From Akkermansiaceae bacterium (GTDB lineage Bacteria > Verrucomicrobiota > Verrucomicrobiia > Verrucomicrobiales > Akkermansiaceae): DNA of 19,301 bases. A program made the translations under genes and the position numbers. The notes under the pieces were generated by a model. It was not told where the DNA came from. It did not search any database and was given only the letters and a program-made list of their open reading frames with translations. Below are positions 9,793 through 17,062 of the stretch, piece by piece. The DNA lies in the NCBI GenBank assembly GCA_023300065.1, contig JALZWJ010000226.1, positions 1 to 19,301 on the forward strand, in the 5' to 3' direction. Position 1 is the stretch's first letter. Every line of letters starts with the position of its first letter.

Positions 9793-10836
9793 ATGGCTAA
9801 TCTTCGCCAAATGAGGCTCTCCTTGGGACTCACCCAAGTGCAACTCGCTGACCTCTCCGGCTTGCGTCAGGCCACGCTTAGCGCCCTAGAAAACGGTCAG
9901 ACCCAGCCGCACCCCGCCACGGTGAAGGCACTCGCCGGGGCGCTAAAGCTCACGCCAGAGAAACTCCAAGCCGCTCTTCATTCTGCCCACGAAGACGCAA
10001 CCTCAGAGAATATCATCACGCAGCTCTCCCGCGATTGGTCTTTTCTCGGCGACCTAGACGCAGACCTGCGAGGCGGACTTGCCTCTTCCCTCCTTGCCGA
10101 ATGGACCCACTCCTCTACCGCGCTGGAGGGCAACACGATCACGCTTGGCGATACCCTCTTCGTCCTGACCGAAGGACTCACCATTAGCGGTAAGAGCCTG
10201 CGCGAACATCAGGAACTCCACGGCCACAGCCAAGCCCTCGCGCTGATGGCCGGGTGGACTCGTAAAAATCGCCCCATCGGGATCAACCAGCTTCATCAAC
10301 TCCATCGTGCCATCCAAACCGGCACCACGATCGATGGCCTCGCGCCCGTCGGCCAGTGGAAGATCGAGCCAAATGGCACCACCGCTCTCACCACTTCCGG
10401 AACCACCGAGTGGCACGACTACGCCCGCCCAAAACACGTCCCCGCCCTCACCAAACAATGGCTCGAACTCCTCGCCAAAAAATCCCCACCGCAAACCGAA
10501 TCGACGGCCCTTCATTTCTACACCGATCTCCACCTAGGTTTTGTCGCCATTCACCCCTACGCCGATGGGAATGGCCGCATGGCGCGTCTCCTCGCAAACG
10601 TTCCTGTCCTCCGCGCCGGCCTCCCCCCGCTCCTCATCGACTCTTCCCAACGGCGCACCTACCTCACACTGCTCGGCGACTACTCCCTCTCCCGGGGCCA
10701 ACCTCAACCCGACCAAGACCTCGTCTTCCAGAATACCCAACGTCAAGCGGTCCATGACTTCTTCGAAGCGTGCTGGCAGACATCCCTCGAACTCATCTCC
10801 TCCTTCCACGCAAAACAAGTCCAGCGGAAGAAGTAA
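9793..10836 (+). CDS. Fic-domain protein with N-terminal XRE-type HTH
   Basis: This 347-residue protein joins a DNA-binding helix-turn-helix (about residues 3-58: RLSLGLTQVQLADLSGLRQATLSALENG) to a Fic domain. Fic enzymes usually move AMP from ATP onto a Ser, Thr or Tyr of a target protein. The catalytic motif HPYADGNGR starts at His254 and matches HPFx(D/E)GN(G/K)R with Tyr for Phe. Before it lies SxxxEG (Ser108, Glu112, Gly113), the self-inhibition motif of class II Fic proteins, so the enzyme probably carries its own brake and needs no separate antitoxin. The gene has its own promoter and palindrome. Neighbours are housekeeping genes, so it looks like an accessory insertion. The target protein is unknown. 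Confidence 0.93.
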   Translation: MANLRQMRLSLGLTQVQLADLSGLRQATLSALENGQTQPHPATVKALAGALKLTPEKLQAALHSAHEDATSENIITQLSRDWSFLGDLDADLRGGLASSLLAEWTHSSTALEGNTITLGDTLFVLTEGLTISGKSLREHQELHGHSQALALMAGWTRKNRPIGINQLHQLHRAIQTGTTIDGLAPVGQWKIEPNGTTALTTSGTTEWHDYARPKHVPALTKQWLELLAKKSPPQTESTALHFYTDLHLGFVAIHPYADGNGRMARLLANVPVLRAGLPPLLIDSSQRRTYLTLLGDYSLSRGQPQPDQDLVFQNTQRQAVHDFFEACWQTSLELISSFHAKQVQRKK

Positions 10837-10840
10837 TACC

Positions 10841-10862
10841 ACTTCTCCCATAAAAGAGAAGT
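10841..10862 (+). repeat. Hairpin after the fic gene
   Basis: ACTTCTC (10841-10847) pairs perfectly with GAGAAGT (10856-10862) across an 8-nt loop, directly after the fic stop codon. There is no T-tract, so termination is doubtful. A very similar core, TCTCCCA...AAAGAGAA, recurs after the next gene (11292-11307). Confidence 0.4.
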
Positions 10863-10910
10863 TGAAGAGATGTCACCCGTCCCTACTCTTTGGCCAAGTC
10901 CCCCTCCTAC

Positions 10911-11291
10911 ATGTCTGTCCGTCGCCTTCGTCAAATTCTGACCTATCTCGTTATCGTTCTTGCTACCTTGGTCGTGATCTTTGTCCTCCAGCGGGCGCAG
11001 AACCAAAAAGGGGGGCGCGAGATTGCCTCCGAAATCACCTTCCGCTGTGACCTGCCGGACCTCCCTGATGGCTTGACGGTCCGCCACGCTGCGATCGACC
11101 GCTCGGACAACGAGCGATACATCGATGTGATCTTAGTCATCACAGGCCCGACCGAGACGCTCGACGGCTGGCTTGAAAAAGTAGACCAATGGGAGAAAAA
11201 GCGCCCGGGCGTGATTCAGAACCACCAGATCCGCGAATCCGAGATGAGCCCACGCGTCGACTTCACGGCGGAGGTTTATCTGAAGGACTGA
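10911..11291 (+). CDS. Small single-pass membrane protein, unknown function
   Basis: This 126-residue protein starts MSVRRLRQ, followed by one hydrophobic helix (ILTYLVIVLATLVVIFVL, about residues 8-25) and a soluble domain of about 100 residues that should face the periplasm (positive-inside rule). The soluble part reads like an alternating strand/helix domain (ITFRCDLPDLPDG, RYIDVILVITGP, VDFTAEVYLKD). No Cys pairs or catalytic motif are seen. I chose ATG at 10911; a TTG at 10890 would add seven residues, but it lies directly against a weak -10 candidate (TTGAAG, 16 bp, TACTCT at 10862-10889). I do not recognise the family. Confidence 0.65.
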   Translation: MSVRRLRQILTYLVIVLATLVVIFVLQRAQNQKGGREIASEITFRCDLPDLPDGLTVRHAAIDRSDNERYIDVILVITGPTETLDGWLEKVDQWEKKRPGVIQNHQIRESEMSPRVDFTAEVYLKD

Positions 11292-11318
11292 TCTCCCAAA
11301 AAGAGAACTCAAGATCAG
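11288..11318 (+). terminator. Possible weak terminator after small membrane protein gene
   Basis: CTGATCT (11288-11294) pairs perfectly with AGATCAG (11312-11318), overlapping the stop codon. A loopless GGGTC/GACCC follows at 11318-11327, and then a pyrimidine run ending in TTTTT near 11339. The gap between stem and T-run is longer than usual, so termination is only possible. Confidence 0.3.
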
Positions 11319-11380
11319 GGTCGACCCCCTTTCCTTTTTAAGTCAGACAGGGACTTTCTCACCCAGCCAGTTTTCACCAC

Positions 11381-11857
11381 ATGCTTATTCTCACCACCGG
11401 CGGCACGATCGATAAAGTCTACTTTGATGCCTCATCAGAATTCGAAGTGGGCGATCCCACTGTGCCTCATATTTTTGAAGACGTGGGGGCGGACATTGAC
11501 TCAGAGCTTATCTCCCTCTTCCGCAAGGACAGCCTCGAAATAACGGCTGAGGACCGCGAAAAAATCAGGGAGACCTGCACCGCGACTTCTCACCGCCAAA
11601 TCCTCATCACACACGGCACGGATACGATGGCTAAGACGGCGGAGGCGCTCCAGAACCTGCCCGGAAAAGTGATCGTCCTGACAGGAGCCATGGCCCCGGC
11701 CCGCTTCCGCGTTACGGATGCCATCTTTAATGTCGGCACCGCCGTGGGGGCTCTGCAAAGCATGAGCGAGGGGGTCTATATCGCCATGAATGGGCAGGTC
11801 TTCCCAGCGGGTCAGGTTCGCAAAAACCGGAAGGCGGGGAAGTTCGAGGCCCTTTGA
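11381..11857 (+). CDS. Single-domain asparaginase-like protein
   Basis: The 158 residues match only the N-terminal domain of type I/II asparaginases, which normally have about 330. Both active-site Thr motifs are present: TTGGTID at 5-11 (Thr9) and THGTDTM at 78-84 (Thr80, Asp81), plus VLTGAM (99-104). The protein ends with RKNRKAGKFEAL, where the full enzyme would continue to its C-terminal domain. A clean stop and conserved residues throughout argue against a recent truncation; stand-alone versions of this domain are known in bacteria. Whether it hydrolyses asparagine is unclear, because the family active site lies at an interface of subunits and domains. The ATG has no Shine-Dalgarno site. 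efp starts 53 bp downstream. Confidence 0.85.
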   Translation: MLILTTGGTIDKVYFDASSEFEVGDPTVPHIFEDVGADIDSELISLFRKDSLEITAEDREKIRETCTATSHRQILITHGTDTMAKTAEALQNLPGKVIVLTGAMAPARFRVTDAIFNVGTAVGALQSMSEGVYIAMNGQVFPAGQVRKNRKAGKFEAL

Positions 11858-11873
11858 TTCCAGCAGTCCCCGC

Positions 11874-11901
11874 TTGACCATGGGGCCCTGCTCCCTAGAT
11901 T
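11874..11901 (+). promoter_or_regulatory. Candidate sigma70 promoter of efp
   Basis: TTGACC (11874-11879), a 16-bp spacer and TAGATT (11896-11901) precede the efp ATG by 9 bp. This is the same layout and the same -10 hexamer as the ABC-cluster promoter, and predicts an mRNA that begins 2-3 nt before the start codon. Confidence 0.65.
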
Positions 11902-11910
11902 GCTCCGCCT

Positions 11911-12471
11911 ATGGCAACCGTCGCAACCAACCTCAAAAAAGGTCAGTGTATTCAATATGAAGGTGAGCGCGGAGTCGTGCTTGGCTTGGACCACCGCACC
12001 CCCGGAAAAGGAAACGCCCTCATCGCGGCGACCATCCGTTCATTCAAAACGGGCAAGACAAAGACGATCCGCTTCGCATCCAGTGAAAAGGTAGACATCG
12101 TGGACACCGATCGCCAGAAGCTCGAGTTCTCCTACTCAGAGCCCGGCACTTACTACTTCATGGACCCGATCTCTTTCGAGACCATCGGCATCGATGTGGA
12201 CTTCATCGGTGACGGCAAGAACTTCATCAAAGAAGGCCAAATCGTAGAGATCCTCTTCATCGAAGAAAACCCAGTGTCGATCGACCTCCCCGATAACGTG
12301 GAACTCGCGATTGCGGAGACCTCCGAAGGCCTGAAGGGCGACACCGCGAACAACCCGACCAAGCCAGCGGTCCTCGAAACAGGACTCACAGTGCAGGTCC
12401 CCCTCTTCGTGAAGCAGGGTGATGTCATCAAGGTGAGCACTAAGGATAGCACCTACCTCGGCCGTGCTTAA
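11911..12471 (+). CDS. efp: Translation elongation factor P
   Basis: EF-P enters the ribosome and restores peptide-bond formation at polyproline stretches. The 186 residues and three beta-barrel domains fit the family: KOW-like domain I (about 1-65), an OB domain (about 66-127) and a C-terminal OB domain (about 130-186) with VQVPLFVKQGDVIKVST and the closing YLGRA. The loop that reaches the peptidyl-transferase centre reads TPGKGNA, with Lys33 at the tip. A Lys there is the residue that EpmA beta-lysylates in E. coli; no epmA or epmB homologue is in the window. The gene has its own promoter and a strong terminator, so it looks monocistronic. Confidence 0.97.
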   Translation: MATVATNLKKGQCIQYEGERGVVLGLDHRTPGKGNALIAATIRSFKTGKTKTIRFASSEKVDIVDTDRQKLEFSYSEPGTYYFMDPISFETIGIDVDFIGDGKNFIKEGQIVEILFIEENPVSIDLPDNVELAIAETSEGLKGDTANNPTKPAVLETGLTVQVPLFVKQGDVIKVSTKDSTYLGRA

Positions 12472-12499
12472 GCCTCTGAGCTAGCCCATTTTTTAAAAC

Positions 12500-12534
12500 A
12501 ACCCCGGAGACGAGAAATCGGTCCGGGGTTTTTT
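12500..12534 (+). terminator. Strong Rho-independent terminator of efp
   Basis: AACCCCGGA (12500-12508) and TCCGGGGTT (12522-12530) form a perfect 9-bp GC-rich stem with a 13-nt loop. A T-run (12529-12534, then TTTT after one G) follows. It lies 28 bp after the efp stop codon. Confidence 0.93.
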
Positions 12535-12572
12535 GTTTTGCATCCGGCAGGAGTTCGCTAGGTTTCTACCTG

Positions 12573-12713
12573 ATGAAGAACTTCATGCTCCTTCTTTTTG
12601 CCCTCCTGATCATTGTGGTTTTTGGAGGATCAGCATTTTTCTTCTGGGATGTCGACAAGGGGTCCCGCTTCGAGCGGCTTGACCAACCGGCCGCCGAGAC
12701 TGAGGCCCCATAA
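12573..12713 (+). CDS. 46-residue single-helix membrane peptide
   Basis: The ORF codes for an N-terminal hydrophobic helix (MKNFMLLLFALLIIVVFGG, then SAFFFW) and a short charged tail (DVDKGSRFERLDQPAAETEAP). The likely topology has a short cytoplasmic start and the acidic tail outside; a cleaved signal peptide is the alternative. It lies just after the efp terminator. TAGGTT (12559-12564) ends 8 bp before the ATG, and a weak -35 (TTTGCA, 12537-12542) overlaps the terminator T-tract, so it may have its own leaderless transcript. There is no Shine-Dalgarno site nearby. It faces the convergent zinc-ribbon gene. Function unknown. Confidence 0.6.
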   Translation: MKNFMLLLFALLIIVVFGGSAFFFWDVDKGSRFERLDQPAAETEAP

Positions 12714-12763
12714 GTTCGCTACCGGCAGAGAGGAGTTCACCTCACCGACCGACCACTTATTTT

Positions 12764-14377
12764 CTATTGTGATTTGATCGCAGCGATTGCTTGCTCCGCT
12801 AAGATCTTCATTTCTGGATCACCGTTAGCGGTCACTTTAGTCAGGGCACTGAGCGATTTAGGAGTCCCGATTTTAGCCAGAATGAGGAGGGCTGATTTTT
12901 TTAAATTCAGAGGTGATTCCTCAAGATGAAAGAGGACATACTTCTCGATCGGGGCCCCTAGGGCGATATATTGCGGACTCCATAATCCGGGGTCTTTTTT
13001 CCAGAGCGCATCGACAATGGCAACGGCGTCTGGGGCCTCATTATCAATGAGATAGTTCACAAAAGACTTCGGCACGATCTCATCGTTCTTAATCCACCGC
13101 GTCACATTCTTGGTGGTGAAATCAACGCATGCGCCATCATTTCCAGCCCAGATGCAGAGTGCCTTCCCAAGGTCAGAGAGAACCACGGGATCTTTCTCGG
13201 AGGGGAGGATTCTCATGAGTTCATTTAAAATCTCATCCGCATGCTTCAGCTGGACGCCGGAACGCACGTTGGCGAGCCTCCTGATCGCGTCGTTAACGCG
13301 CGTGGGGTCCAGCTTAGTGAGTTCATTCAGGTTATTTGAGAAGAAAGCAGGGTGGCTTGAGTCTGTCAGTTTTTGCAGGAGTCCCGCGGAGGGTTCCGTA
13401 AATAGATCTGATGATAGCTGAAGATCAATCAGGCGCAGGCCCGGATAGGTGGTGACTTTACCGAGACGTGGATCACAACGGCGGACCACGGTATCAAAGT
13501 CTAGAGCAACTCCAGAGATGACGAGGAGACTGTCTTTTTCATTATTACGAGTGTAGCGACCGATGCCCTCAGAGGGAGGAATATAGAGGGATTTTAAGAG
13601 GTATTTTTCGATCTCGAGATACTCTCTGCCCTTCAGATTTTCGATGAAAATGCCGACGACATAATCTGAGCCTTCGGCACCATGTTCATCAATCATGGCG
13701 TCAATCTTGCGCTGCATTCCTAGGAAGCCAACGCGAGCCTTGATCTCGGTTTCATTAAGAGGCTCAGCATCTATGTCATCTGCATCGCTCGGAGAGACGA
13801 TCATATCAGCGCGTCCATCATCGGATGGAGTCTCATGAACAGGCATCAGCTTGATCATGGTCATGAGGCCAGCGACCAGAAAGAGGCTGAGTAAAATGGA
13901 CCGAAAGCGCCAATTCTTCGCCCCGAAAATAATGAGTCCACCGCCTAAAAGGCTCACAAATCCTCCAAGGATAAGCCGCTTAACCATTAAGACATCTTGG
14001 AAAGCGCCATCTTTCCCGGCTCCGAGGAGGAAGACCAAGCCATAAAACAGGAGCAGGCCTAGCCCCGTGGCGGTCGCGATCCTATGGCCTGCGGAAGACG
14101 GCATGATGGCATCAACCTGCGAGGCATGAGTGTAGGATGAAGCTGCTGCTTTTACTGTGCTGTCTTGTTTCGGGGCCTTGGCATCACGGCCCAAACGGTT
14201 CAAAAAATCATTTCCCTTACTCTCACCAGGGTAAAACTTAGTCCGCTCCTCAATGATGGAATCTGATTTTACCGGAAAGCGATGATCGCAAGCTCCGCAT
14301 TCGACAGTCTTACCGGTGAGGTCTTCGTGCACAGTGAAACGTTTTGTGCAGCTGGGGCATTGAATTTGGAGATTCAT
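12764..14377 (-). CDS. Zinc-ribbon membrane protein with helical repeats
   Basis: This 537-residue protein has three parts. Residues 1-36 form an MJ0042-like zinc ribbon with CPSC (Cys7, Cys10) and CGAC (Cys27, Cys30). After a polar linker come three hydrophobic helices (about 101-120, 135-152, 158-178). A large soluble region of about 350 residues follows, mostly helical; its end (SALLILAKIGTPKSLSALTKVTANGDPEMKILAEQAI, in pieces) looks like a HEAT repeat. With three helices, the zinc ribbon in the cytoplasm would put the C-terminal part in the periplasm. Such ribbon-plus-membrane proteins are common in Planctomycetes/Verrucomicrobia, without a known role. It stands alone, 100 bp after plsC on the same strand, and is less C-rich than the 3-10 kb genes. 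Confidence 0.8.
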   Translation of the reverse strand: MNLQIQCPSCTKRFTVHEDLTGKTVECGACDHRFPVKSDSIIEERTKFYPGESKGNDFLNRLGRDAKAPKQDSTVKAAASSYTHASQVDAIMPSSAGHRIATATGLGLLLFYGLVFLLGAGKDGAFQDVLMVKRLILGGFVSLLGGGLIIFGAKNWRFRSILLSLFLVAGLMTMIKLMPVHETPSDDGRADMIVSPSDADDIDAEPLNETEIKARVGFLGMQRKIDAMIDEHGAEGSDYVVGIFIENLKGREYLEIEKYLLKSLYIPPSEGIGRYTRNNEKDSLLVISGVALDFDTVVRRCDPRLGKVTTYPGLRLIDLQLSSDLFTEPSAGLLQKLTDSSHPAFFSNNLNELTKLDPTRVNDAIRRLANVRSGVQLKHADEILNELMRILPSEKDPVVLSDLGKALCIWAGNDGACVDFTTKNVTRWIKNDEIVPKSFVNYLIDNEAPDAVAIVDALWKKDPGLWSPQYIALGAPIEKYVLFHLEESPLNLKKSALLILAKIGTPKSLSALTKVTANGDPEMKILAEQAIAAIKSQ

Positions 14378-14477
14378 GGGTGGGGCGGTCAGTCTAAAAT
14401 ACAGCGGAGGTCCCGCATTGAAGTTGGGATAACTATCAGCACTTTCGCCTCAGCTGACAACTATTCCGTTCAAAAAT

Positions 14478-15098
14478 CTATGACTCAGACGGATGCTTAA
14501 TCTTAGCAATTTCAGCCATGATACGGTCTGAAATGGCCTGATAGCCCTCTCGGCCTTTCGCTTTTGTTTCCTCTGGAGTGAGTGTGATGGGATCTCCCAC
14601 GACAATCGTAATCTGGCGGAAACGGAGACGGCCACTTCCACGAGGAAGAGCCTCATAAGCTCCAAAGATCCGCACAGGTTGGATCGTGGCCCTACTCTTA
14701 GCGGCAATGAGCCCTACCCCGGCCTCCCCGGACTGGAGTTCCCCGGTGAGGGTGCGTTCGCCTTCGGGAAAGACGACGACTTGCTCGCCACTGCGTAGAA
14801 TCTTGATGATGTTTTTCAAGCTACTCATATCGGGAGCCTCTTGATCGATCGGGATGGCATTCCAACGTGGGTAGATCCACTTCGCAGGGCCTCTGAAAAG
14901 AGTCTTCCGGGCGAGGTAGTAGACGGAGTCATTCCACGCGATCCCGACAAGCGGAGGGTCTAGAAAACTCTCGTGGTTTGCCGCGATGAGGACGGAGCCT
15001 GAGGTAATCAGCTTATCCCGGCCTACGACTTGGTAGCGGAAAAAAGCCTTTGCGGCTGCGCGAAAGATGGTGTGTCCAATCCAGTAGGTCGTCTTCAT
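14478..15098 (-). CDS. plsC: 1-acyl-glycerol-3-phosphate acyltransferase
   Basis: The enzyme adds the second acyl chain to lysophosphatidic acid, giving phosphatidic acid for phospholipid synthesis at the inner membrane. The 206 residues fit short PlsC proteins. The catalytic HX4D motif is NHESFLD (His42, Asp47), and the substrate-binding motif is FPEGERT (110-116). A later block, QPVRIFGAYEALPRGSG, fits motif IV. An amphipathic or hydrophobic N terminus (WIGHTIFRAAAKAFF) may hold it at the membrane. The start is 3 nt after the cmk stop, without a Shine-Dalgarno site. The neighbour pair cmk-plsC is conserved in many bacteria, though usually followed by ispH or rpsA, which are not seen here. 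Confidence 0.9.
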   Translation of the reverse strand: MKTTYWIGHTIFRAAAKAFFRYQVVGRDKLITSGSVLIAANHESFLDPPLVGIAWNDSVYYLARKTLFRGPAKWIYPRWNAIPIDQEAPDMSSLKNIIKILRSGEQVVVFPEGERTLTGELQSGEAGVGLIAAKSRATIQPVRIFGAYEALPRGSGRLRFRQITIVVGDPITLTPEETKAKGREGYQAISDRIMAEIAKIKHPSES

Positions 15099-15101
15099 TT
15101 T

Positions 15102-15752
15102 TTAGTCTTGCCAGCCAAGTTGAATGAGTGCCTCGCGAGCCGCCGCAACGGTGCCCTCGATGGTGAGGTCAGAGGAATCTATCACGATGGCTCCTTCCGA
15201 GATCTTTAGAGGTGAGACCTTCCGCTGGCTATCTTGAGCATCGCGAGCAGCAACAGCATCTGCCTCGCCATCCTTGGAGCGGCGAGCGGCGCGGACCTCT
15301 TCAGAGGCATCAATGTAGATTTTAAAGGGGGTGTCCGGGAAGACCACGGAGCCAATGTCTCGCCCTTCCATGACCACATCGGTATCCTGTAAATAATCAC
15401 GCTGCATGGCAACGAGGCACTCGCGCACTTCCGGAACCGAGGCGACTTTTGAGACATTGTTATTCACCTCAGGGGCCCGTAGTTCGGCACCAAGCTGGCG
15501 ACCATTGACGGCGATGGTGGAGAGCCCATCTTGGATCCCGCAGATGATGTCCATCTCAGCGAGGGCTTGGACCACGGCGGCCGAATCGCCAGGGTCAAGA
15601 CCTCCCCTTAAAAGCTCCCATGTGACGGCACGATACATCGCCCCAGAGTTCACCATGACAAGGCCGAGCGAAGAGGCGAGGCGCTTTGCGACGGTGCTTT
15701 TTCCAGAGGCGGCGGGGCCATCGATCGCGACGGCGCGGTGAGATTGACTCAT
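15102..15752 (-). CDS. cmk: Cytidylate kinase
   Basis: Cmk phosphorylates CMP and dCMP with ATP in pyrimidine nucleotide supply. With the start chosen here it has 216 residues, close to the usual 220-230. The P-loop is GPAASGKST (12-20). MYRAVTW after NSGA, VMEGRDIGSVVFPD and the LID-type region with Arg residues (RAARRSKD) all fit the family. The start ATG at 15752 overlaps the aroA stop in an ATGA junction, which points to translational coupling. An upstream ATG at 15809 would add 19 residues that lie wholly within aroA and precede the conserved P-loop start, so it was not chosen. Confidence 0.95.
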   Translation of the reverse strand: MSQSHRAVAIDGPAASGKSTVAKRLASSLGLVMVNSGAMYRAVTWELLRGGLDPGDSAAVVQALAEMDIICGIQDGLSTIAVNGRQLGAELRAPEVNNNVSKVASVPEVRECLVAMQRDYLQDTDVVMEGRDIGSVVFPDTPFKIYIDASEEVRAARRSKDGEADAVAARDAQDSQRKVSPLKISEGAIVIDSSDLTIEGTVAAAREALIQLGWQD

Positions 15753-17062
15753 CGGTTGCAAATTTCTTTGAGGTGTTCTGTGAAGGTCGGGTAAGAGGTG
15801 GCTACACATTCGGTATTCTTAATCGTCGTGGACCCCTCCTTGGCAAATAATCCGGCAATTGCAAAAGCCATGGCAATGCGGTGATCGCCGAAGCTATCGA
15901 GCGTAGCTCCCTTTAAGGCTTGGCCACCTTGGATCACCATGCCGTCTTCAAATTCTGAAATCTCCCCACCCATGAGGCGGAGGTTTTCCACGGTGGTCTC
16001 GATGCGATCAGTCTCCTTCACGCGGAGCTCGGCGGCGTTACGGATCGTCATCGTTCCTTCCGCCAAGGCTCCCGCAACCGCTAGGATGGGGACTTCATCG
16101 ATTAGATTTGGAACCTCACAGGGTTTAATTTCGGTGCCTTTTAGCTGGCGACCGATGATCTCAATACTCCCACGTGGTTCTCCACCATCTTCATGTTGGA
16201 CATGGTCCTTGATGTGCGCGCCCATGCGGATAAGGACATCTAACAAAGCGGTGCGGGTGGGATTAAGGCCCACGTTGGTGACGAGGAGGCGGGAGCCGGG
16301 CACACAGGCTGCGGCAACGATCCAGAAGGCCGCGCTGGAAACATCTCCGGGGACGACTAGGTCACGAGAGCGGACCTTTTGGCCCCCGTAAACCGAGATG
16401 GTATTCTCTTCAGTGCTGACCTTTACGCCAAAGGAATTGAGCATGCGCTCGGTGTGGTCGCGATTGATCGCGGGCTGGATGACGGTCGTCTTATCTGGAG
16501 CGAACATACCCGCAAGTAAGATGGCACTTTTAACCTGCGCACTCGCCATCGGCATTTCATAAGTGATGGGGTTCAAGGTCCCGCCAGTGATGTGCAGCGG
16601 GGCGCACCCTGGCTTCTTCCCTTTCGTCTCGAACTGCGCGCCCATCTCAGCGAGCGGCTTGATGATCCGCCCCATGGGACGGCCGGAGAGGGACTCATCT
16701 CCAATGAGGACGCTATCAAATTCCTGCGCTGCGAGGACCCCTGCTAACAGGCGCATCCCAGTGCCAGAGTTCCCACAATCGAGTTCCTTTTCCGGAGCAC
16801 GGAGCTTGCCATGACAGCCATGAATGACGAGGTCGATGGGCCGATCCTCCGTTCCTTTTTTAACCTCATATTTCACGCCGAGCTGGCCCATTGCACGGAG
16901 GGTATTGACGCAATCCTCGCTCGGTAGAAAGTTCTGCACGGAGCATGAACCATCGGAAAGCCCAGCAAGAATAGCGGCGCGGTGGGAGATACTTTTATCG
17001 CCGGGGACGGCGAGTTCTCCTGAGATTTTCTTCAGCGGACTGACTTTAATGCTCTCACTCAT
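15749..17062 (-). CDS. aroA: 3-phosphoshikimate 1-carboxyvinyltransferase (EPSP synthase)
   Basis: AroA joins phosphoenolpyruvate to shikimate 3-phosphate, the sixth step of the shikimate pathway. The 437 residues fit the family. Visible motifs: PGDKSISHRA (Lys23, Arg28), CGNSGTGMRLLAG (Gly97-Arg104), GDESLSGRPM, SAQVKSAILLAG, the catalytic Asp region NLIDEVPILAVA, and DHRIAMAFAIAG near the end. The PGDKSISHR wording is closer to class II enzymes. Gly100 is kept at the site where CP4 has Ala, so glyphosate tolerance is not suggested by that marker. It overlaps tyrA by 8 bp and cmk by 4 bp in one operon. Confidence 0.97.
   Translation of the reverse strand: MSESIKVSPLKKISGELAVPGDKSISHRAAILAGLSDGSCSVQNFLPSEDCVNTLRAMGQLGVKYEVKKGTEDRPIDLVIHGCHGKLRAPEKELDCGNSGTGMRLLAGVLAAQEFDSVLIGDESLSGRPMGRIIKPLAEMGAQFETKGKKPGCAPLHITGGTLNPITYEMPMASAQVKSAILLAGMFAPDKTTVIQPAINRDHTERMLNSFGVKVSTEENTISVYGGQKVRSRDLVVPGDVSSAAFWIVAAACVPGSRLLVTNVGLNPTRTALLDVLIRMGAHIKDHVQHEDGGEPRGSIEIIGRQLKGTEIKPCEVPNLIDEVPILAVAGALAEGTMTIRNAAELRVKETDRIETTVENLRLMGGEISEFEDGMVIQGGQALKGATLDSFGDHRIAMAFAIAGLFAKEGSTTIKNTECVATSYPTFTEHLKEICNR

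Noticed and set aside
14378..14477. Possible terminator between plsC and the zinc-ribbon gene
   Set aside because: Only an imperfect GTCAGC/GCTGAT pairing without a T-run is seen, so it is not called; a weak promoter there is also unproven.
15753..15809. Upstream ATG for cmk at 15809
   Set aside because: The extension lies inside aroA; the ATGA overlap at 15752 is a typical coupled start and gives the normal length.
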